Assembly: GCF_000312425.1 (NCBI RefSeq)
Contig: NZ_HE997181.1
Span: 3,906,320 to 3,970,319 of the forward strand
From: Reyranella massiliensis 521
Lineage (GTDB): Bacteria > Pseudomonadota > Alphaproteobacteria > Reyranellales > Reyranellaceae
Reading direction: 5' to 3'
Length of the DNA: 64,000 nucleotides
Part shown: piece after piece, positions 24,900 through 33,716 of the stretch
Layout of the letters: the number at the start of each line of letters is the position of its first letter
Position numbering within the stretch: position 1 is the stretch's first letter
The notes under the pieces: model-generated
Database searches by the model: none
Told to the model about the DNA's origin: nothing
Seen by the model: the letters and a program-made list of their open reading frames with translations, nothing else
Position numbers and translations under genes: made by a program

Positions 24900-25043
24900 C
24901 CTGCCTCCCGTTAAGCTGCCTATAACACGGAATTGGCACGGCCTGTCCAGCGGCCGCCGGGTTGTCCAAACCCCAGAATGATCACCACGCCCCCCGCCGC
25001 CGGCGTGCTAGGCAGGTATACGGGTGAGGGATCAACCAGAGCG

Positions 25044-26717
25044 ATGGACAACCTTGTCGCGCGCAAGCGCGAGATTGCCTCTCTGCCGACACCGGCAGGC
25101 GAGGTTGCAGTGGGACTGCTGACGGCGGATACGTCGCTCGCGAGACTCTCCGTCGCAGCGGCGCTTCCGGTCGTTGTCGCGACCTGGATGCTGCTGTCGC
25201 CCGACCGGCTGCTGTCGCGCGAGATGAGCTGGGATCTCCTGTTCAATCTTTCGGGGGCCTGGCATCTGCACTACGGCCACGTAGCGCATGTCGACTTCCA
25301 CGATCCGGTCGGCGAGTTGAACTTCTTCCTGACAACCCTGGGATTTGCCATCGCCGGACCGACGCCACACGCCTTTTTGGTCGGCGTAACCATCATCACG
25401 TACTTCCTCTTCACAACCGCTGTGATCGTTGCATGGCGACGCCTGCCGCTGTTGCCGGCAGCAATCTTCGTCGTCTTCGTGTGTTTTCTCGCCCTGAGGC
25501 CGACGAACATCGGCGACCTGCCGACCGCCTATTCCTTTGCGATGTCGTACAATCGTTACGGGTGGTCCGCGGTCGCCATTCTAACCTTGCTCCTCTTCGT
25601 GCCGCCGCGCGCGGGAGGGGGCGGCGACTGGATCGAAGCTATCGCCGCCGGCTTGCTGCTGATCGCAATCTACTACCTCAAGGTGACTTATTTCGCGGTC
25701 GGAATCGGCGCCGTCGGCTTCGCCCTTCTGGTTTCTCCGCACATTCGCGGCCAATGGCGGATCTGGCTGACAGTCGCAGGCGTGGCGGCGCTGAATGCGG
25801 TCGCGCCGTACAATTATGCTTATCTGGCCGATGTCCTGGGAGCCGTTCAGGCAGGCGGCGTCCGCGACAGTCTCGGAAACCATCTGACGAACTTCTTCGC
25901 CTATGCCGACAGCTACGCCGCCTACATCGTGGCCTTCATCGTTGCAGTCTGGATGTGGTGGAACGGCCGCGCGCCACCGCAGCTTCCCCTTGCGACGGCC
26001 TTCCTTCTGGCGGCCGGTACCTTCCTGCTGTCGCAAAACGCTCAGCCACATGGGATGCCGCTCGCCATCGTGATTGCTTTTCTCTTCGTCGATCAACTCC
26101 GCCAGTTGCGGGCAGCGCCTCTGCTCCTCGCGGCACTTCTGGTCTTCCCCTTGCTATCGATCGGCACTTCGGCCCTCAGTCTGGCAGCCTACCATCTCAA
26201 GACAGGCTGCGAGCAATGCCTGCTCGTTGTCGACGACACCAACCTCCGCGGATTGGCCGTGCCCGCCGAGCGCCGGGGGTTGCTGGCGGCCTTTGCGGCG
26301 GGCGACACGAAGGAGCCGCTGCTCAATCAATCCCGGGCGGTCCAGCCACGCTACGAACTCTCGCAATACGAGTATATCGAAACGATCATGGAGGCCGCTG
26401 CGTTGCTGGCCGGTCCTCACTACCAGCCGGGGGGCATCGTCGTCCTCGATCAGGTCAATCCTCTGCCCTTCATGCTCGGCTGGCGCCCCGCGCGCGGCGA
26501 GACCTTGTGGTCCGGCGCTGGCATGCCGATGCAATCGCCCGACACCTTGTTCGCCGACGTCGATCATGTGTTGATCCCGAAGTTCTCGAGCTACAGTCCG
26601 GGAACTGCCGCGGCGCGCGCCAAGTATGGTGCCTATCTCGCGGATCATTTTCCTGTTCGTCGGGAGACGCAGAGCTGGATCGTGGTCAGTCGCGTGCCTG
26701 CGATACTTCCCCCCTGA
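25044..26717 (+). CDS. Multispanning membrane protein, possibly glycosyltransferase-like
   Basis: About 557 residues with ten or more hydrophobic helices and a soluble C-terminal part (about 400-557). The first periplasmic loop holds MSWDLLFNLSGAWHLHYGHV followed by an HDPVG motif, which resembles the acidic active-site loop of lipid-linked (ArnT/GT-C type) glycosyltransferases. The C-terminal region carries CEQC and an LPKFSSYSPG-like stretch of unknown role. The start is uncertain: an ATG at 24978 is also possible, but 25044 has GAGGGA upstream and follows a non-coding-like stretch. It sits between the importer operon and its binding protein without obvious functional link. The glycosyltransferase idea is weak inference. 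Confidence 0.65.
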   Translation: MDNLVARKREIASLPTPAGEVAVGLLTADTSLARLSVAAALPVVVATWMLLSPDRLLSREMSWDLLFNLSGAWHLHYGHVAHVDFHDPVGELNFFLTTLGFAIAGPTPHAFLVGVTIITYFLFTTAVIVAWRRLPLLPAAIFVVFVCFLALRPTNIGDLPTAYSFAMSYNRYGWSAVAILTLLLFVPPRAGGGGDWIEAIAAGLLLIAIYYLKVTYFAVGIGAVGFALLVSPHIRGQWRIWLTVAGVAALNAVAPYNYAYLADVLGAVQAGGVRDSLGNHLTNFFAYADSYAAYIVAFIVAVWMWWNGRAPPQLPLATAFLLAAGTFLLSQNAQPHGMPLAIVIAFLFVDQLRQLRAAPLLLAALLVFPLLSIGTSALSLAAYHLKTGCEQCLLVVDDTNLRGLAVPAERRGLLAAFAAGDTKEPLLNQSRAVQPRYELSQYEYIETIMEAAALLAGPHYQPGGIVVLDQVNPLPFMLGWRPARGETLWSGAGMPMQSPDTLFADVDHVLIPKFSSYSPGTAAARAKYGAYLADHFPVRRETQSWIVVSRVPAILPP

Positions 26718-26810
26718 GCATCGTCTGCGACATCGACGCGGCAGGCTAGCGCGCTCGTTGGACCGACGCTAAGGTTTTGGCCTTCTGCGGGGAGACCGCA
26801 TCAGGGAGGA

Positions 26811-28046
26811 ATGAAGACAATGCGTTTTGGAAAAACCATCCGGTATGCCGGCGTGGTAACGGCGGCCATTGCCGCGACCGTTGCCGGCCTCGTTGCCGTC
26901 GCGCAGGCCCAGGCGCCTGCTCCCCTCAAGATCGGCGTGATGGAAGGCTTCTCCGGCGTCTATGGCGATCTCACACAGGGTGAAGTCGAAGCCATGCAGA
27001 TGGCGATCGACGATTTCGGCGGCAAGGTCCTCGGCCGGCCAATCGAGATTCTGCAGGCCGATCATCAGACCAAGCCCGACGTCGGCGCGGCGATTGCCCG
27101 CAAATGGTACGATGTCGATGGTGTGAAGATGATCACTGGCATCGGCACCTCCTCGGTGGCGCTGGCCGTGCGCAAGATTGCCCAGGAAAAGGGCATGATC
27201 GACATCAACACCGGCGCTGCCTCGGCCGACCTCACCGGACCGTCCTGCTCGGAGACCGGCGCACACTGGGTGTACGACACCTACTCGCTGGCCAAGGTGA
27301 CCGGCGGCGCGGTCGTGAAGGACGGCGGCGACTCCTGGTACTTCCTGACCGCCGACTACGCCTTCGGTCACGCCCTGGAGCGCGACGTGACGGCAGTCGT
27401 GCAGGCGGCGGGCGGCAAGGTGCTCGGCGGCGTCAGGCATCCACTCAGCACACAGGACTTCTCCTCATTCCTGCTGCAGGCCCAGGCTTCCAAGGCCAAG
27501 GTCATCGGCCTCGCCAATGCCGGCCAGGATACGATCAACTCGATCAAGCAGGCCGGTGAGTTCGGCATCACCAAGGGTGGCCAGCGCCTGGCCGGCCTCC
27601 TCGTCTTCTCGACCGACGTCGCGGCACTCACCCTGCCGGTCGCGCAAGGCTTGGTGCTCACCGAGTCGTTCTACTGGGATCTCAACGACGAGACCCGCGC
27701 CTGGACCAAGCGCTTCCGCGCCAAGAAGGACAAGATCCCCAGCATGCTGACGGTCGGCGTCTACAGCTCGACGCTGCACTACCTCAAGGCCGTGCAGGCC
27801 GCCGGCACCGACGATGCGAAGGCCGTGATGGCGAAGATGCGGGAGATCCCGGTCAACGACGTCATGACCAAGAACGGCAAGCTGCGCGAGGACGGCCGCC
27901 TGGAGCGCGACATGTACCTGTTCCAGGTCAAGACGCCGGCAGAGTCCAAGAGCAAGGACGACATCTACAAGCTGATCGCGACCGTGCCGGGCAGCGAAGC
28001 CTATCGCCCGATGAAGGACGGCAAGTGCCCGTTCGTGAAGAGCTGA
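26811..28046 (+). CDS. Branched-chain-type periplasmic binding protein
   Basis: 411 residues with a twin-charged signal peptide (MKTMRFGKTIRYAGVVTAAI, cleaved near AQAQA) and a type I binding fold opening KIGVMEGFSGVYGDLTQGEV. The segment GTSSVALAVRKIAQEKGMI and the C-terminal VPGSEAYRPMKDGKCPFVK are typical of receptors for amides or aromatic acids in this superfamily. AGGGAGGA before the ATG is a strong ribosome site, and a rho-independent terminator follows the stop, so it is transcribed alone. It is the probable receptor for the LivGFHM operon at 21626-24899. Confidence 0.92.
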   Translation: MKTMRFGKTIRYAGVVTAAIAATVAGLVAVAQAQAPAPLKIGVMEGFSGVYGDLTQGEVEAMQMAIDDFGGKVLGRPIEILQADHQTKPDVGAAIARKWYDVDGVKMITGIGTSSVALAVRKIAQEKGMIDINTGAASADLTGPSCSETGAHWVYDTYSLAKVTGGAVVKDGGDSWYFLTADYAFGHALERDVTAVVQAAGGKVLGGVRHPLSTQDFSSFLLQAQASKAKVIGLANAGQDTINSIKQAGEFGITKGGQRLAGLLVFSTDVAALTLPVAQGLVLTESFYWDLNDETRAWTKRFRAKKDKIPSMLTVGVYSSTLHYLKAVQAAGTDDAKAVMAKMREIPVNDVMTKNGKLREDGRLERDMYLFQVKTPAESKSKDDIYKLIATVPGSEAYRPMKDGKCPFVKS

Positions 28047-28065
28047 TCGTCTGAATGACGAGACG

Positions 28066-28096
28066 AAAGGGGCGCCCCTTCGGGCGCCCCTTTTTC
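28066..28096 (+). terminator. Rho-independent terminator
   Basis: An 11-base GC-rich stem (AAAGGGGCGCC pairing with GGCGCCCCTTT) closes on a short CCTTCG loop and runs into a T-tract. It lies 20 bases after the stop of the binding protein gene and should end its transcript. It also insulates the MFS gene downstream. Confidence 0.92.
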
Positions 28097-28201
28097 TTTG
28101 CGCAATGCATGACGCAAGAGTCATTTCCTTGACGGGCGTTCTGCCGTCACGTCTGATGAGCCAAGCTCGATGAACTCGGGCAGTGTCGGGAGTAACGCTA
28201 C

Positions 28202-29503
28202 GTGACAGTTCAGGACCGGCCCCTCAAGGGCGCCTGGGGCATCACCGCCCTCGTCTTCCTCTTCATGCTGATCAACTTCGCCGACAAGGTCGTCGTCGGC
28301 CTGGCCGCCAAGCCGATCATGGAAGAGCTGAAGCTCACGCCGGATCAGTTTGGCTTGCTGGGTTCCTCGTTCTTCTTCCTGTTCGCCGTTGCCGGCGTGC
28401 TGGGCGGCTTCCTCGCCAACCGCGTCCAGACGCGCCACATGTTGTTCGGCATGGCGATCGTCTGGTCGCTCGTGCAATTCCCGATCATGATGAGCGCGAC
28501 GTTCCAGACCTTGCTGGTCTGCCGCATCCTGCTCGGCGCTGGCGAAGGTCCGGCCGGTCCGGTCGCCGTCCATGCGCTCTACAAATGGTTTCCCGATTCG
28601 CTGCGTGGCGTGCCGACCGCCATCGTGGCCCAAGGCTCGGCGCTCGGCGTCATCGTGGCCGTGCCGGCCCTCAACTACATCATCGTGACCTACACTTGGC
28701 ACTGGGCGTTCGGCGCGCTGGGCATCGTCGGACTGCTGTGGGCGGCGTTGTGGCTGATCTTCGGTCGCGAAGGCACGTTGGTCGACTCGCCGGTGCACAG
28801 CGCGGCGAATGGCAGCGAGCATGTGTCCTACCGCCACCTCCTCTGCTGCCCCAGCATCGTGGCGGCCTGCTGCGCCGCCTTCGCAAGCTACTGGGGGCTC
28901 GCACTCGGCCTCACCTGGTTCACGGCCTATCTGGTCGACGGCCTCGGCTACACTCAGACGATGGGCGGCAATCTCTTCATCCTGCCGTGGCTATTCGGCA
29001 TGACGGTCGTCCTGACCGGCGGCTGGTACTCCCAGCGCCTCAAGAAGAGCGGCGTGTCGAGCCGACTCAGCCGCGGCGTCTTCCCGGCCGCTACGGTCAT
29101 TCTGGGGGGCTGCATCCTGCCCTTCATCGCCCTTACGACGGAGCCGGGGATCAAGGTTGCGCTGCTGGTCATCGGCAGCGCCATCGGCAGCACCATCTAT
29201 GTCGTCACGCCGATGATCGTGAGCGAGCTGACGCCGCACGGGCAACGTGCCGCCATGCTGGCCATCGTGACGTCGATCTACACGGCTGCCGGCGTGGTGG
29301 CGCCCTGGGCGATGGGCCGGATCATTCAGGATGCCGCCAGCCGCCAGGCCGGCTACGAGCATGGCTTCGTCATCCTGGGCGGCCTGCTGGTCGTGGGCGG
29401 GCTGATTGGCCTGCTCTTCATCCGGCCCGAGGCCGACAAGCAACGGCTGGCAGCCAAGCTCGGCGCAATGCCGGCCGCTACCCCTTCACCGCTCCGGCCG
29501 TGA
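28202..29503 (+). CDS. MFS transporter, anion/organic acid type
   Basis: 433 residues with twelve predicted helices. The first helix contains FMLINFADKVVVGL, whose N-F-A-D-K pattern is typical of the anion:cation symporter branch (hexuronate, phthalate and tartrate carriers). The loop after helix 2-3 is modified from the usual D-R-G-G form (GFLANRVQTRHML). The GTG at 28202 has GGGAG upstream. It would import a carboxylic acid with protons. The 3' end overlaps the convergent sugar-permease gene by 26 bases. Confidence 0.9.
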   Translation: MTVQDRPLKGAWGITALVFLFMLINFADKVVVGLAAKPIMEELKLTPDQFGLLGSSFFFLFAVAGVLGGFLANRVQTRHMLFGMAIVWSLVQFPIMMSATFQTLLVCRILLGAGEGPAGPVAVHALYKWFPDSLRGVPTAIVAQGSALGVIVAVPALNYIIVTYTWHWAFGALGIVGLLWAALWLIFGREGTLVDSPVHSAANGSEHVSYRHLLCCPSIVAACCAAFASYWGLALGLTWFTAYLVDGLGYTQTMGGNLFILPWLFGMTVVLTGGWYSQRLKKSGVSSRLSRGVFPAATVILGGCILPFIALTTEPGIKVALLVIGSAIGSTIYVVTPMIVSELTPHGQRAAMLAIVTSIYTAAGVVAPWAMGRIIQDAASRQAGYEHGFVILGGLLVVGGLIGLLFIRPEADKQRLAAKLGAMPAATPSPLRP

Positions 29504-30332
29504 GGCCGGAGGACATGTACTTGCGGAAGGCGTAGTAGATCGCGGCCGGCGGCAGGGCGTAGAGGAAGCCCGCCGTCATCAGCAGTTCCCAGGGCGAATC
29601 GTCGGCCGACAGGAAATTGCCCAGCGCCACCGGCAGGGTGATCGCTGTGTCCTTTGAGAGCAGCAGGAAGGCGTAGAGATATTCGTTCCACGCCAGCAGC
29701 AGCGCGTAGGTGCCGACGGCGATCAGCGACGGCACCATCAGCGGCAGATAGATCATGCGAAAGAGCTGGAACGGCGAGGCGCCGTCGATCATCGCGGCCT
29801 CGTCGAGCTCGACCGGCAATTTGTCGGACGCCTGGCGCAGGATCCAGATGGCATAGGGCGAGGCGATGGTGGCCATTGCCAGCACCAGCGACCAGTCGTT
29901 GTTGAGCAGTCCGTACATGCCCATGGTCTTGTACATCGGCACCGCCAGGAAGGCGGCCGGGATGAAGTAGGTGAGCAGCGCCAGGTTCATCACCAGACGG
30001 CCGCCTTTCATACGCAGACGGCTGATCGCAAACGCCGCCGCCGTCGCGACGAACAGCGTGATGGCCGCAGTACCGATCGAGATGACCAGCGAATTGAACA
30101 TCTGCAGCCAGAAGTGATTGAGGAAGTGGTGCCTCTGGGCGAAGACGATCTCGAAATTGCGCAGGGTCGGATTAGTCGGCCAGAGCTGGCCTGAGAAGGC
30201 CGCGTCCTTGGGCGAAATCGCGAACAGGAACATGTGGTAAATCGGAATCAGGGTCCATAGCAGGACCGGAATGCCGATCAGCAGCAGCCCCGCCTCCAGG
30301 CCGATACTGCGCAGGAACTTCTGCGGGCTCAT
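29478..30332 (-). CDS. Sugar-type ABC permease (MalG-like)
   Basis: 284 residues with six helices and the EAA loop LDEAAMIDGASPFQLFRMIY that docks on the ATPase. The end YMSSGLTAGAVKG is the standard MalG-family tail. The ATG overlaps the stop of the MalF-like gene (ATGA). It forms a heterodimeric channel with that protein for the solute-binding protein encoded upstream. No ATPase gene accompanies the three genes in the window. Confidence 0.94.
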   Translation of the reverse strand: MSPQKFLRSIGLEAGLLLIGIPVLLWTLIPIYHMFLFAISPKDAAFSGQLWPTNPTLRNFEIVFAQRHHFLNHFWLQMFNSLVISIGTAAITLFVATAAAFAISRLRMKGGRLVMNLALLTYFIPAAFLAVPMYKTMGMYGLLNNDWSLVLAMATIASPYAIWILRQASDKLPVELDEAAMIDGASPFQLFRMIYLPLMVPSLIAVGTYALLLAWNEYLYAFLLLSKDTAITLPVALGNFLSADDSPWELLMTAGFLYALPPAAIYYAFRKYMSSGLTAGAVKG

Positions 30333-31207
30333 CGCGACAGCCGCTTCATCATGAAATAGACCAGCGGCAGGACCAGCGGCAGGGCGCAGACGATCGAGGC
30401 CATGGCGAGACCGACCTGGTCGAGCCGCAGATAGCGAATCCCGAGCGTCGCCAGCACATGGGTGAGATCGGCCGGGCCGCCGCCGGTCAGCAGGTAGACG
30501 CTGTTGAAGTCGCCCACCGTGAAGATCATTGAGAGCAAGGTGCAGGTAACATAGAGCGTGCTCATCGACGGCCAGGTGATGTAGCGGAAGCGATGCCAGG
30601 CGCCGGCGCCATCGACCGCGGCGGCCTCGTAGAGTTCGTGCGGAATGGCGAGCCGGCCTGCCAGCAGGATCAAGGTCCAGAACGGCAGCGACTTCCAGAT
30701 GTGCACCAGCATGGACAGGGTGAGCGCAAGCGTCGGGTCGTTCAGCCAGTTGGGCCCGTCCTCGGCGGTGAGCTGGAAGATCAACGTGTTGATCACGCCC
30801 CACTCGGGATTGAGCATGAAGCGTATCGACAGAATGGTCGGGATCGACGGCACAGCCCAGGGCAGCACGAAGAGCACCGCCAACACCTTCACCCACCAGC
30901 GCCGGTGCGTGAAGAAGCCCGACAGGAAGAGCGCCACCGCCATCTTCACGTTTATCGCCACCACCAGGAAGACGAAGGTGTTGATGACCGTGCGCAGGAA
31001 GATCGGATCTCTGGCGAGTTCGACATAAAGCTGCGGGCTGCGTGCCAGCCAGAAACTGTACCCGACCGGAAACAGGACGAAGCCCATGAAGATCGCGATA
31101 TAGGGCGCAACGAAGAGCAGGCCCCAGGTCTGCCGTTCCGACAACGCAAAGCCGGCCCGCCGGGGTTTCTCCCGGCGGGCCGGCGTGTCGATCGCGGAGG
31201 CTGTCAT
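30329..31207 (-). CDS. Sugar-type ABC permease (MalF-like)
   Basis: 292 residues with six helices and an EAA loop (LYEAAAVDGAGAWHRFRYIT). A basic, proline-containing cytoplasmic N-terminus (TPARREKPRRAG) precedes the first helix. It is shorter than Escherichia coli MalF and typical of the common CUT1 family. It lies 22 bases after the binding protein gene and overlaps the second permease. Confidence 0.94.
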   Translation of the reverse strand: MTASAIDTPARREKPRRAGFALSERQTWGLLFVAPYIAIFMGFVLFPVGYSFWLARSPQLYVELARDPIFLRTVINTFVFLVVAINVKMAVALFLSGFFTHRRWWVKVLAVLFVLPWAVPSIPTILSIRFMLNPEWGVINTLIFQLTAEDGPNWLNDPTLALTLSMLVHIWKSLPFWTLILLAGRLAIPHELYEAAAVDGAGAWHRFRYITWPSMSTLYVTCTLLSMIFTVGDFNSVYLLTGGGPADLTHVLATLGIRYLRLDQVGLAMASIVCALPLVLPLVYFMMKRLSR

Positions 31208-31229
31208 ACGCCCACTCTGACGGCGGGGC

Positions 31230-32597
31230 CTACTTGGTCACTTCCTTGATGCGGGCGATCATCTCGTCGACCGCCTTCTCGACCGGCACCTTTTCGCTGA
31301 CCACGCGGTTCATCGCCTTCGCCCACACATTCTCGTTGTTGAGGATGGTGAACTTGTAGTTCTTGGTGAACTCGAAGGGCAGCGTGCCCGCCTTGAACTG
31401 GTCGTAGACGGCCTTGCGGTGTCGGTCGGCCTGCCAGAACGGGCTCTCCTGGCTGGCCTTGGTAACGGGGAACCAGCGGCCCAGCGCGCCTTCGACGTAG
31501 GGTCGGAGGTTATCCTCCTCGAACAGGAATTTCAGGAACTCGCGCGCCCGCGCCTTGTTCTTGGATCCTTCGAAGATCACGCCGACCTTGACGGCCGTGC
31601 GATAGACCATCGGCGTGCCGTCCGGCTTCTTGGGGAAGCCCGAGGTGGCGATCAGCTCGTCGTAAGCCTTGCGGCCGGCGGCGCGCTGTTCGGGCGTCAG
31701 TGCCTCGTTGTTGGCATCGTCCAGCCATTTGGCGGCGATGGAGATCGTGTAGTTGTGCGTCATCGCCGTCGTGCGGTTGTGGAAGGCGACGTTGTTGTCG
31801 GGGTCCTTCCAGGTCGTCGACGAGGGCGGCGTGCAGCCCTTCACATAGACGTCGGTATAGTCCCTGAGCGCGTCGATCAGGCCCTGGCGCACCTTGGGAT
31901 CGTCGACCAGAACCTTGCCCGAATCGTCGACCAGCTTGACGTTGTAGGCATCGACCCAGCTCAGGAACGACTGAAAGGAGTCGGTCGACTCGACGCCCAT
32001 CGGACTGCCAATGCCGTAGACCCGCTGCCCCGTGGCCTTGCGCACCGCGGGCTGAACCTTGTCGCACCAGAAGGACCAATACTCCTTCCAGGTGCCCGGA
32101 ATGTCGTTCTCCTTGAAGCCGGCCAGCCCCAGCATGTCCTTCCAGTACTGGATGTGCAGCGTCTGCTGCTTCAGGGCGAATCCGTAATAGGCCTTCTTCT
32201 TGGTCTTGTCGTTGTAGAGATAGGCCGTCTCGATGGTGACGGGCGCGAAGCGGTCCTTCATCGGTTCGATGATATCGGTGATGTCTTCGAGCTTGCCATC
32301 GAACGCCCACTTGCCGGCGGTCTGCACATCGTAGGTGTCGGAATAGGCGACATCCGGCGGCGTCCCGGATTCGAGCGCAGCCACCGTCTTGGCGTTCATG
32401 TCCTGCACCGCATACTGCGACAGGTCGACCTTCACGCCGGTCTTCTGCTCGAACTTCTTGATCGCGGCGTAGAGCGCCTCGTCTTCGGACTTGTAGAAAC
32501 CCTTGACCCACCAGACGGTGAGCTTCTCCTGGGCCAAGCCCGGAACGGCAGAGAGGGCAATCGCCGCAGCGACAACGCCCGCCAGAACGCGTCTCAT
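31230..32597 (-). CDS. Extracellular solute-binding protein, family 1
   Basis: 455 residues. A signal peptide (RRVLAGVVAAAIALSAVPGLA) ends before QEKLTVWW. The mature part follows the family 1 pattern: WVKGFYKSEDEALYAAIKKF, then GTPPDVAYSDTYDV, then AMTHNYTISIA in the hinge region. Such proteins bind sugars, polyols or sugar acids in the periplasm and deliver them to CUT1 permeases. It is the first gene of the three-gene operon. A 15-base palindrome lies 21 bases ahead of its ATG, pointing to repression by a GntR-type protein. Confidence 0.92.
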   Translation of the reverse strand: MRRVLAGVVAAAIALSAVPGLAQEKLTVWWVKGFYKSEDEALYAAIKKFEQKTGVKVDLSQYAVQDMNAKTVAALESGTPPDVAYSDTYDVQTAGKWAFDGKLEDITDIIEPMKDRFAPVTIETAYLYNDKTKKKAYYGFALKQQTLHIQYWKDMLGLAGFKENDIPGTWKEYWSFWCDKVQPAVRKATGQRVYGIGSPMGVESTDSFQSFLSWVDAYNVKLVDDSGKVLVDDPKVRQGLIDALRDYTDVYVKGCTPPSSTTWKDPDNNVAFHNRTTAMTHNYTISIAAKWLDDANNEALTPEQRAAGRKAYDELIATSGFPKKPDGTPMVYRTAVKVGVIFEGSKNKARAREFLKFLFEEDNLRPYVEGALGRWFPVTKASQESPFWQADRHRKAVYDQFKAGTLPFEFTKNYKFTILNNENVWAKAMNRVVSEKVPVEKAVDEMIARIKEVTK

Positions 32598-32617
32598 CGT
32601 TTCCTCATGAGTTGCCT

Positions 32618-32632
32618 AGTTGTCTGACAACT
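32618..32632. promoter_or_regulatory. 15-bp palindrome, candidate GntR-type operator
   Basis: AGTTGTC-T-GACAACT is a perfect palindrome just upstream of the sugar-type importer operon. TTGTCTGACAA-like cores are typical operators of FCD-type GntR regulators. No GntR gene is adjacent, so the regulator would be encoded elsewhere. The GntR at 11309 faces a differently built site. Confidence 0.6.
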
Positions 32633-32701
32633 TAGTGCTACCAGCCTGCCAGACCGGAGTCGAGGAAGGAGCGGCCCTCTCTGCCCATTCAGGTCATTCT
32701 T

Positions 32702-33673
32702 TCAGTCCGCACGCATTCCGGCTGCCTTGATGACTTCCGCCCACTTCTTGCGGTCGGCCATGATCGTGGCCTTGAACTCCGCCGGCGAGCCGATGATGGT
32801 GTCCATGCCGCTCTCGACGAAGCGCTTCTGCACTTCCGGCTTGGCAACGGCGGCACGCAGCGCCTTGTTCCAGAGGTCGGTCAGATCCGCCGGCAGCCCC
32901 TTGGAGCCGAACACACCGAACCAGTTCACCACCTCGAAGCCCGGCAGAAACTTCGAGATCAGCGGCAGGTTGGGAAAGAGCGGCGAGGGACGCGGCGAGC
33001 CGAACGCGACCGGGATCAGGCCGCCGCCACCGATCTGGCCCAGAAACTCCGGCATGTTGCCGAACATCATGTCGCAATTGCCCGCGATCATGTCCTGGAT
33101 CGCGGGCGCGCCGCCGCGATAGGGAACGTGCAGGATGTTGATGCCGGCCATCTTCTTGAAGAGCTCGGCCGCCAGATGCTGCGACGTGCCATTGCCTGCC
33201 GACGCATAGGTGAGCTTGCCCGGGTTCTTCTTCGCGAAGTCGATGATCTCCGGCACGGTGCGGTATTGCATGTGCTTGCCGACGACCAGCATGTTGTAGA
33301 CGCCGGCGACGTTGGCGATCGGCGTGAGGTCGGTATCGACGTTGATCGGCAGCTTCTGCCCCGGCATCACCGGCGCGACGCAGAGCGCCGCCATGGCCGC
33401 CAGGCCGATCGTCCTGCCATCCGGCGGTGCGTTGGCAATCGCCTCGTTGGCGATGAAGCCGCTGGCGCCGGTCTTGGTGTCGACGATCACCTTCTGGCCA
33501 ACTTCCGGTCCCACTGCTTCCGCGAGGATGCGCGACAGGAGATCGGCCGTACCACCCGGTGCGAAGCCGCACAGGAAACGCACGTCGCCGGTGATCTTCT
33601 GAGCGTACGCCGGGCCCACAGCCAGAGCCGCAAGCGCGGCACCGCCCGCGCCGACAAAAGTTCTTCTTTGCAT
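32702..33673 (-). CDS. Bug/TctC-family solute-binding protein
   Basis: 323 residues with a Tat-like signal peptide (QRRTFVGAGGAALAALAVG, cleaved near YAQ). The Bug fold is marked by FLCGFAPGGTADLLSRILAE, the pantetheine-like loop YASAGNGTSQHLAAELFKK and HVPYRGGAPAIQDMIAG. These receptors bind carboxylates such as tricarboxylates, dicarboxylates or amides for TctAB transporters, and many act as orphan sensors. No tctA or tctB is nearby. It is divergent from another Bug gene, with only 43 bases between the two starts. Confidence 0.92.
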   Translation of the reverse strand: MQRRTFVGAGGAALAALAVGPAYAQKITGDVRFLCGFAPGGTADLLSRILAEAVGPEVGQKVIVDTKTGASGFIANEAIANAPPDGRTIGLAAMAALCVAPVMPGQKLPINVDTDLTPIANVAGVYNMLVVGKHMQYRTVPEIIDFAKKNPGKLTYASAGNGTSQHLAAELFKKMAGINILHVPYRGGAPAIQDMIAGNCDMMFGNMPEFLGQIGGGGLIPVAFGSPRPSPLFPNLPLISKFLPGFEVVNWFGVFGSKGLPADLTDLWNKALRAAVAKPEVQKRFVESGMDTIIGSPAEFKATIMADRKKWAEVIKAAGMRAD

Positions 33674-33716
33674 TTCATTTCCTCCCTTGATCCTGGAAGC
33701 CTAGCATACTTGCCGC

